Positions 33,296-42,359 of a stretch of DNA of 64,000 bases are shown piece after piece. Source of the stretch: Halobacillus campisalis (GTDB lineage Bacteria; Bacillota; Bacilli; Bacillales; Halobacillaceae); contig NZ_JAPVRC010000002.1 of NCBI RefSeq assembly GCF_030345335.1, positions 496,001-560,000 on the forward strand. Reading direction: 5' to 3'. A model generated the notes under the pieces. It was not told where the DNA came from, ran no database searches, and worked only from the letters and a program-made list of their open reading frames with translations. Every line of letters starts with the position of its first letter. Position 1 is the first letter of the stretch. The position numbers and the translations under genes were made by a program.

Positions 33296-34387
33296 ATGTG
33301 GGTTAACGATGCAATTCTATTATTAATGGCGGCTTTTATGGTCATTGGAGCAGTAGATTATACCCTTTTACAAAATCGGTTAGGCCTTGGAGAAAAATTC
33401 CATGAAGCTTTCTTGATGATGGGGCCGCTAGCTTTAGCTATGGTTGGAATCATTTCACTCGCCCCTGTAATTTCAAAGGGTCTTTCTCCAATCGTCACCC
33501 CATTCTTCGAGTGGTTTGGTGCCGATCCCTCTATGTTTGCTTCCATGGTGCTGGCTATCGACATGGGAGCCTATCCATTATCCGAAGCACTGGCTGAAAG
33601 CGAAGGGGCAGCCACATTTTCCTGGGCTTTTTTAGGAACGATGATGGGACCTACGCTGGTATTCACTATACCTGTCGCCCTCACAATCATTCAAAAGCAG
33701 GACCAGACTTATTTCGCCCGTGGCATTCTCATCGGTTTAACTACTGTGCCTGCAGGTTGTCTCGTGGGTGGTGCATTAGCTGGCTATGAGCTTTTTTGGA
33801 TGGTCCGGAATTTGATCCCTTCCGTTATCCTGTCCATTGGGATTGGGATAGGCTTATGGAAATTTACTAAAGGAACTATTTTTATTTTCTCAAAGTTCGG
33901 TAAAGGAATAGAGCTCATTATTATGGCGGGGTTAGCAGCTATTATAATAGAGACTTTGACAGGTTTCATCGTAATCCCTGGAATGGCACCTTTAAACGAG
34001 GGCATCAGCATTGTAGGCAGAATCACAATAACCCTTGCGGGGGCTTATCCACTAGTAGCTTTTATCAATAAAAAAGGACAAAAACTATGGCAAACGGCCA
34101 GTTCTCGTTTGGGAATTGCATCTGAGTCTATAGCGGGTATCATCGCTTCTTTAGCGCACCACCTGCCTATGTTTGCCGTTATGAAAAATATGGACCCAAG
34201 GGGAAAAGTGATGAACGCAGCCTTTGCTGTGAGCGGCGCCTTTGCTTTTGGGAGTCATATTGGTTTTGTCGCAGGGATTGAAAAGGAAATCGTGGGAGCT
34301 GTAATGGCGGGGAAGTTGACAGCAGGTTTACTAGCCGTTGGTCTCGCCTGGTTCGTAACAAGTCCCAACGTAATTGACGATGAATAA
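33296..34387 (+). CDS. eutH: EutH-like ethanolamine permease
   Basis: The 363-residue membrane protein has about ten to eleven helices and matches the EutH family, linked to ethanolamine transport. Family segments include DMGAYPLSEALAESE near 90-104 and GTMMGPTLVFTIPVAL near 115-130. SIAGIIASLAHHLPMF near 276-291 and FGSHIGFVAG follow. No other ethanolamine-use genes (eutABC or shell proteins) are in the window, so it is an orphan permease. The ATG has an AGGAGGG site. It may be read with the preceding lipoprotein. The substrate could be ethanolamine or a related amino alcohol. Confidence 0.85.
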   Translation: MWVNDAILLLMAAFMVIGAVDYTLLQNRLGLGEKFHEAFLMMGPLALAMVGIISLAPVISKGLSPIVTPFFEWFGADPSMFASMVLAIDMGAYPLSEALAESEGAATFSWAFLGTMMGPTLVFTIPVALTIIQKQDQTYFARGILIGLTTVPAGCLVGGALAGYELFWMVRNLIPSVILSIGIGIGLWKFTKGTIFIFSKFGKGIELIIMAGLAAIIIETLTGFIVIPGMAPLNEGISIVGRITITLAGAYPLVAFINKKGQKLWQTASSRLGIASESIAGIIASLAHHLPMFAVMKNMDPRGKVMNAAFAVSGAFAFGSHIGFVAGIEKEIVGAVMAGKLTAGLLAVGLAWFVTSPNVIDDE

Positions 34388-34455
34388 TCGCTTTACTTTC
34401 AATACATGAGAGAAGTCTATTATACTTATTTTATACCAAATAAGGAGTTGTTCAA

Positions 34456-35106
34456 TTGAAAACAGAAATGAAACAGCGCTACGAAGAGTATATTGAAAAG
34501 TTCAAGCAGACAGCCCCTGAGGATGTCCAGGAGAAAATGAAAAAAGCTATTGATGAATTACAACATTCTAAAGAAGGGGAGGGACTAGAAAAAGGAGAGA
34601 AAGCCCCGGATTTTACGCTTCCCGATCCTAACGGCAACCCTATCAGTCTTTCCAACCAACTGAGCGTCGGCCCGGTCATTGTGACGTTCTATCGAGGCGG
34701 ATGGTGCCCTTATTGCAATATGGAGCTTAGAGAGTACCAGCAAATTTTAAACGACATTCATGCAGCCGGAGGAGAACTGATTGCAATCAGCCCGGAGACA
34801 CCCGATCATTCTCTTTCAACCGCACAGAAGAATGACCTTCAATTTCATGTGCTCAGCGATGTAGGTAACAAGACAGCCCGAGAATTCAACCTGGTATATC
34901 CTTTGCCCGATTACCTCGTCGATATTTATAAAGACAAGGGATTGAACGTGGATGAGCATAATGGAGATGAAACTTGGGAACTTCCCGTCTCCGCAACGTA
35001 TGTAATCGACCGGGAAGGAACAATCGTTTATGAATATACAAAAGCTGATTACAAAGATCGCGCTGAACCTTCGGAAGTCTTAGAGGTCTTGAAAGAAACG
35101 AAGTAA
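34456..35106 (+). CDS. AhpC/TSA-type peroxiredoxin-like protein
   Basis: The 216-residue protein has a short N-terminal helical region (1-45) and then a thioredoxin-fold peroxiredoxin domain. The active site lies in FYRGGWCPYCNMELREY, a C-x2-C pair (Cys84/Cys87) instead of the single peroxidatic cysteine with T-x-x-C of typical AhpC. This places it in the PRX-like branch, whose substrate is not settled. YPLPDYLVDIYKDKG and ATYVIDREG are conserved later segments. The start is TTG at 34456, nine bases after AAGGAG. It is closed by a terminator. Confidence 0.82.
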   Translation: MKTEMKQRYEEYIEKFKQTAPEDVQEKMKKAIDELQHSKEGEGLEKGEKAPDFTLPDPNGNPISLSNQLSVGPVIVTFYRGGWCPYCNMELREYQQILNDIHAAGGELIAISPETPDHSLSTAQKNDLQFHVLSDVGNKTAREFNLVYPLPDYLVDIYKDKGLNVDEHNGDETWELPVSATYVIDREGTIVYEYTKADYKDRAEPSEVLEVLKETK

Positions 35107-35114
35107 GCAGGTCG

Positions 35115-35147
35115 ACACACCTTTCTAAATTAGAGGGGTGTGTTTTT
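35115..35147 (+). terminator. Rho-independent terminator
   Basis: ACACACC (35115-35121) pairs with GGTGTGT (35137-35143), with inner pairing, followed by T. Confidence 0.75.
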
Positions 35148-35167
35148 AATGAAAGTAGGGTAGCTGA

Positions 35168-36055
35168 ATGAGACTGTATAGTGCTTTAATCGGGTTAAGT
35201 TTAATTTGGGGCTTGTCCTTTGTTTTTATTAAATGGCTGCTGGATCCTGTTGGTGTTTGGGGAACAGTATTCCTTAGATGTTCAGCCGGTGCGTTGATTC
35301 TTCTTCCTTTATTATGGGCGAAAAGGAAGCAGATCGTTCGACCGATTCCCTGGAAGTCTTTAGTATTTGTTGGGATCTTCAATGCAGGGATTCCATGGGG
35401 ATTTATAGCTTGGAGTGAAACAGAAATACATAGCAGTACAGCAGCAGTTATGAATGCCTTGACTCCTATTTGTACAGGTCTTGTCGGGTTCTTATTTTTT
35501 TCAATCGTACTGAAAAAGCGTCAATGGGTAGGAATCGCTGTAGGTTTCGCTGGTATTCTAGTCTTGATGGAGTTTAACATATTGGAATTGTTCAGAGAAA
35601 GTTTCATCGGGATAGGAACGATGATTATAGCTACCATATCTTATGGTTTTGCTTCCCAATTCACTAAAAAATATTTGCAAGGAACTGCAATATTATTAGT
35701 AACTACCTGTTCATTGTTCGTGGCAGCAGTGGTAGGTTTCATTGGAATGCTTTTTACAGGGACGGTATCACAATTGAGTGGAGAGACGTTGGGGGAGCCG
35801 GTAGTGTGGATTTCGATTATCGGATTAGGCTGCTTCGGCTCGGGAATCGCTCATTTATTATTTTACTATATGGTGAAGAACGGAAGTGCTGAATTTGCGA
35901 CTTCAGTTACCTACCTCATTCCGATTACTGCAATGATATGGGGATATGTGCTGCTGGAAGAACCAATTACAAGTAACTTAGTGGCCGGACTGGTGATTAT
36001 TTTCCTAGGAGTCTATCTTGCCACAAGAAAGCCGAAACAAGTAAAAGTTTTATAA
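35168..36055 (+). CDS. EamA/DMT-family transporter
   Basis: This 295-residue drug/metabolite transporter has two EamA repeats of five helices each (about 1-140 and 150-290). Typical elements are the N-terminal LIWGLSFVFIKWLL, ALTPICTGLVGFLFF near 98-112 and YLIPITAMIWGYVLLEEPI near 249-267 at the end of the second repeat. Members export amino acids or metabolites; the substrate is not predictable. It lies between the peroxiredoxin terminator and the convergent ykuK, whose stop is only seven bases away. Confidence 0.87.
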   Translation: MRLYSALIGLSLIWGLSFVFIKWLLDPVGVWGTVFLRCSAGALILLPLLWAKRKQIVRPIPWKSLVFVGIFNAGIPWGFIAWSETEIHSSTAAVMNALTPICTGLVGFLFFSIVLKKRQWVGIAVGFAGILVLMEFNILELFRESFIGIGTMIIATISYGFASQFTKKYLQGTAILLVTTCSLFVAAVVGFIGMLFTGTVSQLSGETLGEPVVWISIIGLGCFGSGIAHLLFYYMVKNGSAEFATSVTYLIPITAMIWGYVLLEEPITSNLVAGLVIIFLGVYLATRKPKQVKVL

Positions 36056-36061
36056 TTCTAC

Positions 36062-36583
36062 TTACTTTGTGTATTTATTGGCATAACTGCTCGCCGTGAT
36101 AGAATCGGGTTTGATTTTAGGTTCAAACCCCAGCGATTCGATACGTGCCATCATTTCATTTACATACAGACGCGTGCGGTTACGATCGCCGGCACCGATA
36201 TCAATATGGCCTTCCATCGTAAAGCTGGCATCTTTGTATATATAGGGGAGGATAACTTCAACTAACTGATCGATTTTTTCTTCTGTGAATAGTGAGGCGA
36301 TTTCCTCCGTCAAAGACGTTTCATAAGAAATTCGTTCGTGTAAAACTTTCATAGTTCGCGGCACGATTTTCTTTCGGAAGCATGCCCATGCCCCTTTTCC
36401 TACCCTGTGAATCACAATGCCGGTAATAAAAAGGGTGTGACCGGGGTGAATTTGCGAATCGGTTCCGAGCATCAACTTATAATGACCATATGGATCTTCC
36501 TTCATGAAAGATTCAATATGGGAAAACACCTCATCAAACGTCATTTGGGAACGGGAGACATTCTGAAAGGATATAGGTTCCAT
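36062..36583 (-). CDS. ykuK: YkuK-family RNase H-like protein (DUF458)
   Basis: The protein of about 173 residues is like B. subtilis YkuK, a family with an RNase H-like fold but no proven activity. Characteristic segments are YKLMLGTDSQIH (about 35-46), with the first acidic residue of the fold, and ISYETSLTEEIASLF near 85-99. EGHIDIGAGDRNRTRLYVNE follows near 123-142. The end KPDSITASSYANKYTK is also family-typical. Two adjacent ATGs follow GAGGA; 36583 has better spacing. It converges on the DMT transporter. Confidence 0.87.
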   Translation of the reverse strand: MEPISFQNVSRSQMTFDEVFSHIESFMKEDPYGHYKLMLGTDSQIHPGHTLFITGIVIHRVGKGAWACFRKKIVPRTMKVLHERISYETSLTEEIASLFTEEKIDQLVEVILPYIYKDASFTMEGHIDIGAGDRNRTRLYVNEMMARIESLGFEPKIKPDSITASSYANKYTK

Positions 36584-36601
36584 CATTTGTCCTCTTTTCA
36601 A

Positions 36602-36959
36602 GTGGAGTGAGTGTACTCATCTAATATAGTGTATTCTTAATATTCCCTGTATGTTCAATATTAAAAAGCGACGTCGAAGGTATCTTGATTAAGTCAATGG
36701 AATAAGAGGTGATGGTTACGTTAAGAAAAGGAGAGATAAGCCGTTCGTAGGAAATCCGATTGGTTTTTGGGGAGTCTGCCATGCTTAACCTGCTTAGTAG
36801 TCATGGCATGCAATCAGAGAAGGGAGTATAGGGAGGTCAGTTACTTCTAATGCAAAAGGTCGGTTTCGTTATCTTTGTTTAAGGCTATGTTTATTCAACA
36901 ATATGGCAGGATAGCGGAAGACTCGCTTTAGTCTGGGTTCTTTGCCGTATTGATAGTGA
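36602..36959. other. Intergenic left flank of hairpin locus 2
   Basis: No gene was seen. Near 36905-36925 the sequence GGATAGCGGAAGACTCGC resembles GGTATCCAGAAGACTC before locus 3 and GGTTATCCGGAAGAC near 46638. It appears to be a shared left-flank motif of the hairpin loci. Confidence 0.5.
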
Positions 36960-37083
36960 GGGGTGGTTGGGAAGCTACTCGCTTTCCTGTGGGGGAAGTG
37001 GCAAGCTTCCTCGGGCTTGCAGCCCTGTGGGATCTCGTCTACATCCTTCTCCCACGGGAGTCTCGCAGCTTCCCAACCACCCC
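36960..37083. repeat. Hairpin repeat C (minus-oriented), locus 2
   Basis: This 124-bp element has a 17-bp perfect terminal inverted repeat (36960-36976 with 37067-37083). The core reads CTCGCTTTCCTGTGGG ... CCCACGGGAGTCTCG, with an inner AAGCTTCCTCGGGCTTGC segment. It is in the same orientation as hairpins A and E. Confidence 0.88.
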
Positions 37084-37162
37084 GTACGATATGGAATGAA
37101 CGAACCCCCTGGCACTGGGAAAACTTCTGATCTCTCATCTTAGCTACGTATTTCGGCTAAAG

Positions 37163-37252
37163 AGCTTAGCGACTAACTAGACTGGCAAGTCAACATCGAG
37201 CCATTTTGTTCTGGTTTCTTTTATCTCCGACAGCTCAATCCAGTCCCTATAC
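37163..37252 (-). repeat. Shared intergenic motif X, copy 2
   Basis: On the minus strand it reads GGGACTGGATTGAGCTGTCG, GAGATAAAAGAAACC, CTCGATGTTGACTT and then CGCTAAGCTCT. This is the same order as 9757-9865. It lies in the spacer between hairpins C and D, whereas copy 1 lies inside hairpin B. Confidence 0.65.
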
Positions 37253-37470
37253 ATTCTTTTGAAATGGATTACAATTAATCTTATCCAAGAAGACAAAAGC
37301 GATTAAACGCCTGTGACATGGCCTATTTAAAAATGAACATTTAGCCATGAAAAGATCAATTTGTTGCAATGGGATATTGGAAACGGGGCGACTTGTCGTT
37401 GCCACTCGAAAAGATCTGTACTACACTCAAAACACTGTCTCAGATGTTTCCTTGAACCTGACAAACGCAA

Positions 37471-37591
37471 GGAGGTCCGGGAAATTGCGAGACTCCTGTG
37501 GGAAAAGAGTGCTTGGTGAGACCCCGCAGGACGGGACGTCCGAGGAGGCTCACCGCGCTCCCACGGAAAGCGAGTGATTTCCCGGACCTCC
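37471..37591. repeat. Hairpin repeat D (plus-oriented), locus 2
   Basis: This 121-bp element has a 15-bp perfect terminal inverted repeat (37471-37485 with 37577-37591). The core is GCGAGACTCCTGTGGG ... CCCACGGAAAGCGAG, with an inner hairpin GGTGAG/CTCACC. It has almost the same outer arms as the interrupted hairpin B. Confidence 0.88.
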
Positions 37592-37680
37592 AAACGCTGT
37601 CAAACGTAACGGAAACAGCCCTAACATCTTGAAACTGAGTGTTCCACTAAAGAGAGATTATATGAATATCAACACGGGAC

Positions 37681-37917
37681 TTAAAATACAAATATCCACA
37701 TCAGTATGATCGAAATGATGAATGTAATGGTGTAGATCATAGTTAATAATCGTACACTGGAATCTCTTACCGGGCGATCTTCTTTTAAGCTCGTAAGCTC
37801 ATCTGTCGTTGAATCATCTTCTTTTTCTTGCTTTACCAAGTCACGTGCTACTTTGATCGTTCCAAACAGTGCGATCAAACAAACGATGATGATGATGGCA
37901 TAATAAATAGGATACAT
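37681..37917 (-). CDS. Small two-helix membrane protein
   Basis: The protein has 78 residues. One helix lies at each end (about 3-22 and 58-78) around a charged middle rich in Asp, Glu and Lys (KQEKEDDSTTDELTSLKEDR). The start at 37917 follows AAAGGGGC; the frame extends ten codons further without a site. No family is recognised. It lies just downstream of the MFS transporter gene on the same strand and may be co-transcribed with it. Confidence 0.6.
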   Translation of the reverse strand: MYPIYYAIIIIVCLIALFGTIKVARDLVKQEKEDDSTTDELTSLKEDRPVRDSSVRLLTMIYTITFIISIILMWIFVF

Positions 37918-37991
37918 ACTTTGGCGCCCCTTTTGAATGGGTTTCATTACCTCAATTTTATCATGATTTCAGTTCAAGGCGAAAATATGGA

Positions 37992-39467
37992 TCAAGAAGA
38001 AGCTTCACTTACATCACTAGGATGTGCCCGCTTTACGAACAAGGAGAGGACAAATCCTAATAGTGCTACAGCAAATGCAACGAAATAGACAAGTTCTACC
38101 CCAGCCACGGTGGCTTGGGTCATTGCACTTTCAGAAGCTGGGTTTTCAGCGTTTTGAAGGAAGCTCTCCTCCCTTGAAGTTAGTATACTTATGAAGACGG
38201 AAACACCGATAGCGCCTGAAACAGGCTGCAACGTATTCATGATTGCTGTTCCATGTGGATAAAGACGCTTCGGTAACTGATTTAAACCATTTGTTTGTGC
38301 AGGCATCATGATAGCTGAAACGGAAAGCATCAAGAACATATAGGTGATCACGATGATGTAAATAGGAGTATTTGTTCCTACCTGGCTGAGCGAGAACATG
38401 GTCACCGTCAACACGAAAGCAGCAGGGATAATCAACCTTCTAGGACCGAATTTATCAAATAGCTTTCCCATCACAGGTGACATCAGTCCGTTTAGAAGCG
38501 CTCCGGGCAACAGGATCAGACCTGCTGTTGCAGCAGTTAATGCAAGCGGCCCCTGCATGAACATCGGTAATATGATTTCAGAAGAAAACATCGACATCAT
38601 TACAATGATGAACATTACAAGTGCAATAGAATACATCGGGTACTTGAAAACACGCACATCGAGAAGTGGATCATCAAGTTTTAATTGTCTTAAGGTGAAG
38701 ATAACGAGAGATAACACTCCGGCTATAATAAAGCTGATTACCTGGAGTTCAAGGAAACCCGCTTCACCTTCACCTGCGAAGCTGAACCCTAGTACAACTC
38801 CTCCAAATCCTACCGTAGAAAGCAGGAGAGATAGCAGATCGATTTTCGGCTTCGTCACTTCTCCTACATTCCTTAAGTACTTATATCCGAATAGGATAGA
38901 AAAGACAGCAAAAGGAATGACCGTAATGAATAAAAATCTCCATCCTAAGTATTCCACAATTATACCGGATAAAGTCGGGCCAATGGCGGGAGCGAACATG
39001 ATGACCAGTCCAACTAACCCCATGACAGACCCGCGACGTTCAGGCGGAAAGATGAGAAGAAAGGTATTGAAAATAATCGGAATCAGCAGTCCAGTACCGA
39101 CCGCCTGAATCAGACGTCCCGCCAGTAAAAAAGAAAAAGTGGGTGCAACAGCACAAAGTACTGTTCCTATGGTGAAAATGGACATTGTTCCGATAAACAT
39201 TTGACGAGTTGTAAAAGTCTGCAGTAAAAATGCGGACACGGGAATCAATATTCCCATAATTAGCATGAACCCTGTAACCATCCATTGGACAGTTGGAGCA
39301 TTTATTTCAAAAACCTCCATCAAGGATGTCAAAGCTATATTTAATAAAGTCTCATTCAAAATAGCAAAAAACGCACCGATAATCAGGGAAAACATGACCG
39401 GCTTTACGCTGAAATCCGGATCGTCTGCTAAAAATTCATATTGCTCTTCTGTTGTATTTCCGTCCAT
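37992..39467 (-). CDS. MFS multidrug transporter, DHA2 (EmrB/QacA-LmrB) family
   Basis: The 491-residue transporter has about 14 membrane helices, typical of the proton-driven DHA2 drug exporters such as LmrB. Hallmarks are APTVQWMVTGFMLIMGI with a charged-residue-poor first loop and GRLIQAVGTGLLIPI in helix 4. Helix 5 has the antiporter motif GLVGLVIMFAPAIGPTLSG, and a polar N-terminus precedes helix 1. No regulator is adjacent. The ATG lies after AAGGAG. It is probably an efflux pump for hydrophobic or antibiotic compounds; the native substrate is unknown. Confidence 0.87.
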   Translation of the reverse strand: MDGNTTEEQYEFLADDPDFSVKPVMFSLIIGAFFAILNETLLNIALTSLMEVFEINAPTVQWMVTGFMLIMGILIPVSAFLLQTFTTRQMFIGTMSIFTIGTVLCAVAPTFSFLLAGRLIQAVGTGLLIPIIFNTFLLIFPPERRGSVMGLVGLVIMFAPAIGPTLSGIIVEYLGWRFLFITVIPFAVFSILFGYKYLRNVGEVTKPKIDLLSLLLSTVGFGGVVLGFSFAGEGEAGFLELQVISFIIAGVLSLVIFTLRQLKLDDPLLDVRVFKYPMYSIALVMFIIVMMSMFSSEIILPMFMQGPLALTAATAGLILLPGALLNGLMSPVMGKLFDKFGPRRLIIPAAFVLTVTMFSLSQVGTNTPIYIIVITYMFLMLSVSAIMMPAQTNGLNQLPKRLYPHGTAIMNTLQPVSGAIGVSVFISILTSREESFLQNAENPASESAMTQATVAGVELVYFVAFAVALLGFVLSLFVKRAHPSDVSEASS

Positions 39468-39717
39468 ATATAATCTCCTTTTCCTGTGTGTTCACAATAG
39501 AACATTATATAGTAAACAGACGTATTATATGAAGGATTTGCTCACACTTGATTTAACTCTTTTCAAGCAACTTGCAGATTTTTTGGAAGGAAAAGCTCGT
39601 TGCCCTGGAACAACCCTAACGACCCCGCTTTGTGTGAACTCGCATAAATAGGAATGTATCCCTTTACCATACATAGGTCAGCATTTTATCAAAATACATT
39701 GAGCGATTGCCACGGTC

Positions 39718-41400
39718 CTACATTTCTTCTGGAGCTTCAATTCCTAACAAAGATAAACCTTGTTTTAAAACAAGGGAAAATCCATAAACTAATGTTAATT
39801 TCGCATCTTGCTGCTCTCCCTGTAAAATTTTTGTGTGCGTATAATATTGATTGAAGGTTTTCGCTAAATCGAGCAGGTATTTAGCTATTTGGCTGGGATC
39901 ATACTCTTTGTATGCTTTAGCTGTAGCTTCAGGAAATTTACGTATTTGTTTAATAAGGCTCCAAGCCTTTTCATCTGAAAGAAAAGGGTTGCTTGCGTCG
40001 ACTTTGAAACCTCCCTTTTGCAAAATAGATTGGGCGCGTACATAAGAATATTGCAAATAAGGAGCGGTGTTCCCTTCAAATCTAAGCATATCCTCAATCG
40101 AAAACTCCACATCGTTTCGGCGGTCCTGCTTTAAGTCGTGGAAAATAACGGCTCCGACGCCAACTTGTCTGGCCACAGTTTCTTTATTTCTAAGTTGGGG
40201 GTTTTTCTCTTCAATACTGTCACTTGCCTGTTGGATGGCTTCCTTCAAAACATTTTCTAATAAAATCGTTTTCCCTTGGCGCGTAGACATCTTCTTGCCA
40301 TCCTGCAGCATCATTCCAAAAGAGATATGCTTTACATTTTGCGCCCAGTTGAACCCGAGCTTGTTTAATACATGCTTGATTTGTGCGAAGTGCAGTGATT
40401 GCTCATGACCTACTACATAAAGAGCTTCATCAAATGAATAACTGTTGAAGCGATCGATCGCTGCTGTTAAATCACGTGTTGCATAAATGGTTGTTCCATC
40501 ACTTTTTTTGATAAGGCATGGAGGTATTCCTTCCTCGTCCAGTCTTACCACCTTGGCCCCATCAGAATCCTCTAATAATTGATGTTCCTTAAGTAATTCG
40601 ACAGTGGCGTCCATCTTATCGTTGTAATAGGCTTCTCCACGCGTGAGGTCGAATTCAATTCCGAGCAGCTGATAGATCTTCTCGAATTCTTCTAATGATA
40701 CTTCCTTAAACCATCTCCATAATCTTAGTGCTTCTTCATCTTGCTGTTCTAGTTTTTTGAACCAGTGACGCCCTTCATCGATTAACAGGGTGTTTTCTTT
40801 GGCTTCTTCATGGAATTTCACATATATCTTTGTCAATTCAGCTAATGGGTTTGCGCGTATCTTTTCTTCGTCGCCCCAATTCTTATAAGCGGACAGTAAT
40901 TTTCCGAACTGAGTCCCATAGTCTCCAATATAGTTGATTTTAACGGTTTCGTATCCGTAGTTCGCTGCTAAATTGGCTAGCGAATTTCCGATAACAGTAG
41001 ATCTTAGATGCCCCATAGAGAAGGGTTTAGCAATGTTTGGTGCGGATAGATCGAAAACGACTGTTTTTCCTTCGCCAAAAGTATGTTTGCCATAGTTCTC
41101 TTGCTCGGTAAGAATTTGCTTGAGAGTATGCTCAGTGATGAACTGTTGATTCAGAAAGATGTTGATGTATCCTCCGACGGGTTGAACGTTCTCAAATAAA
41201 TCATGCTTCAATTGTGGTGCAAGTTCGCTCGCCAGGTCTTGAGGAGGCTTGCGTAAGGCTGGTGAGAGCTTGAAGCAAGGGAAAGCCAAATCCCCCATTT
41301 TTTCCTGCTTAGGTATTTCTATGTGCTCGTATATCCAATCTCGGTTGAATTCTTCTCCGAGGATTTGCGATAATTGCAGGGCGAGTACGTGTTTTTCCAT
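39718..41400 (-). CDS. argS: Arginyl-tRNA synthetase
   Basis: This is a class I aminoacyl-tRNA synthetase of 560 residues. It has the N-terminal Add1 domain (about 1-95), a HIGH-type signature SMGH at 128-131 within APNIAKPFSMGHLRST, and a KMSK-type loop DGKKMSTRQGK near 385-395. The DALR anticodon-binding domain spans about 440-560, ending in a short GIEAPEEM. Arginyl-tRNA synthetases often have this altered KMSK loop. The ATG has a strong AAGGAGG site. A T-box leader with a terminator precedes it, so uncharged tRNA-Arg should induce it. It probably belongs to the branch of T-box-controlled ArgS paralogues. Confidence 0.93.
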   Translation of the reverse strand: MEKHVLALQLSQILGEEFNRDWIYEHIEIPKQEKMGDLAFPCFKLSPALRKPPQDLASELAPQLKHDLFENVQPVGGYINIFLNQQFITEHTLKQILTEQENYGKHTFGEGKTVVFDLSAPNIAKPFSMGHLRSTVIGNSLANLAANYGYETVKINYIGDYGTQFGKLLSAYKNWGDEEKIRANPLAELTKIYVKFHEEAKENTLLIDEGRHWFKKLEQQDEEALRLWRWFKEVSLEEFEKIYQLLGIEFDLTRGEAYYNDKMDATVELLKEHQLLEDSDGAKVVRLDEEGIPPCLIKKSDGTTIYATRDLTAAIDRFNSYSFDEALYVVGHEQSLHFAQIKHVLNKLGFNWAQNVKHISFGMMLQDGKKMSTRQGKTILLENVLKEAIQQASDSIEEKNPQLRNKETVARQVGVGAVIFHDLKQDRRNDVEFSIEDMLRFEGNTAPYLQYSYVRAQSILQKGGFKVDASNPFLSDEKAWSLIKQIRKFPEATAKAYKEYDPSQIAKYLLDLAKTFNQYYTHTKILQGEQQDAKLTLVYGFSLVLKQGLSLLGIEAPEEM

Positions 41401-41420
41401 AAAAAAACCTCCTTAAAATT

Positions 41421-41645
41421 AAAAAACCCCGTCTCAAAAAAGAGACGAGGTATTTGCTCGCGGTGCCACTCTTATAGCTACAGGGGTAGCCACTCGAAGT
41501 TGATAACGGGGGTCTTCCCCGGCTTTGTCCTACTTACATTTCAGACTAGCTTCTTCAAAGTCCGGTTCACTCATTATCAGCTGTCAGGCTCCCACCGTCC
41601 CTGACTCGCTTAAAGCCGTTAATCAGTTACTCTCTTTTTCACAGA
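41421..41645 (-). ncRNA. T-box leader of argS
   Basis: On the minus strand the conserved T-box sequence AGAGTGGCACCGCGAG lies at 41472-41457. It is followed by the terminator ACCTCGTCTC/GAGACGGGGT with a T run (41451-41421). The stem I region begins near 41645 with AGAGAGTAAC; its 3' side reads GAGTGAACCGGACTTTG. The best candidate specifier is CGG (plus-strand 41562-41564), an arginine codon followed by A. The leader should read through when uncharged tRNA-Arg binds. The specifier assignment is tentative. Confidence 0.9.
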
Positions 41646-41723
41646 ATTTAAGTATTGAGAAAATTATAGCGGAGTGGTCAAAGGAATGCAAGAGTAGGAA
41701 TATCTTACTTGTCATTGCCCACT

Positions 41724-42284
41724 TTAACTAATAGGAGGAAAAGATGTTGGGTTTCTCCTATAAAGGTAGATCGATCCGTAAGTTACTTTTGATTCAACCG
41801 GCCATATTAAAGATGGGTTCCAGTCGGGCATAGCAAAACAGTTTGATATTAAGGTTGTGGGTTCGTGCTGCAATTTTATCTGAAGACGATCCATCGCTTT
41901 AGGATATAAATAAGTATAGAGCAAGTCGTACGTATATAATTGTTCGTTCATAAAATCAGTCTTCTTAATGATGACGTTCTTTCTCGGCTGAACTATTTTT
42001 CTGATTTTTAAAAAGAGCCAGGGGATGGTCGCCGTTTCGTAAGCAGTCACTTTAGCATCGGGAAATTGTTCAGCTAATGAAAAAGCCATCGTTCCAAATC
42101 CAGCACCCAAATCAGCGATTGTGGAAGGGTTCATTGGCTGAGCGATTTGAAGGGCTGCGTTTTTTTCTTTATTTGTAGTGGGGGTAGGTGTAATCCCATT
42201 CCTCGCCGAGTCTATAAGAACAAGCAAAACAATCAAGATCATAGCCCCAATTAGAGCAATAGTTAGGATAGTCACGTAAATCAC
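41724..42284 (-). CDS. Membrane-anchored class I SAM methyltransferase-like protein
   Basis: The protein is 186 residues with one N-terminal membrane helix (about 3-25) and then a small Rossmann domain. Motif I is IADLGAGFGTMAFSLA (about 56-71), followed by a VTAYETATIPW acidic-end strand. The motif IV region is YDLLYTYLYPKAM. These are features of class I S-adenosylmethionine methyltransferases, though the domain is short and lacks a substrate-binding insert. The active site would face the cytoplasm. The substrate is unknown. Confidence 0.7.
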   Translation of the reverse strand: MIYVTILTIALIGAMILIVLLVLIDSARNGITPTPTTNKEKNAALQIAQPMNPSTIADLGAGFGTMAFSLAEQFPDAKVTAYETATIPWLFLKIRKIVQPRKNVIIKKTDFMNEQLYTYDLLYTYLYPKAMDRLQIKLQHEPTTLISNCFAMPDWNPSLIWPVESKVTYGSIYLYRRNPTSFPPIS

Positions 42285-42359
42285 CTCTTTTATTCAGTAT
42301 AAGTCATGAAATGATCATCTGGAAGAGATAGTTGTTACAATAGGAAAGAGGTGAAATCA

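Noticed and set aside
38398-39108. A 236-codon open frame on the plus strand inside the MFS transporter gene
   Set aside because: It is antisense to a complete DHA2 transporter, has no ribosome site and no recognisable domain. Such frames arise from the codon bias of membrane proteins.
39265-39651. A 128-codon plus-strand frame crossing the start of the MFS gene
   Set aside because: It has no ribosome site and is mostly antisense to the transporter. The 39468-39717 gap appears to hold only the transporter promoter region.
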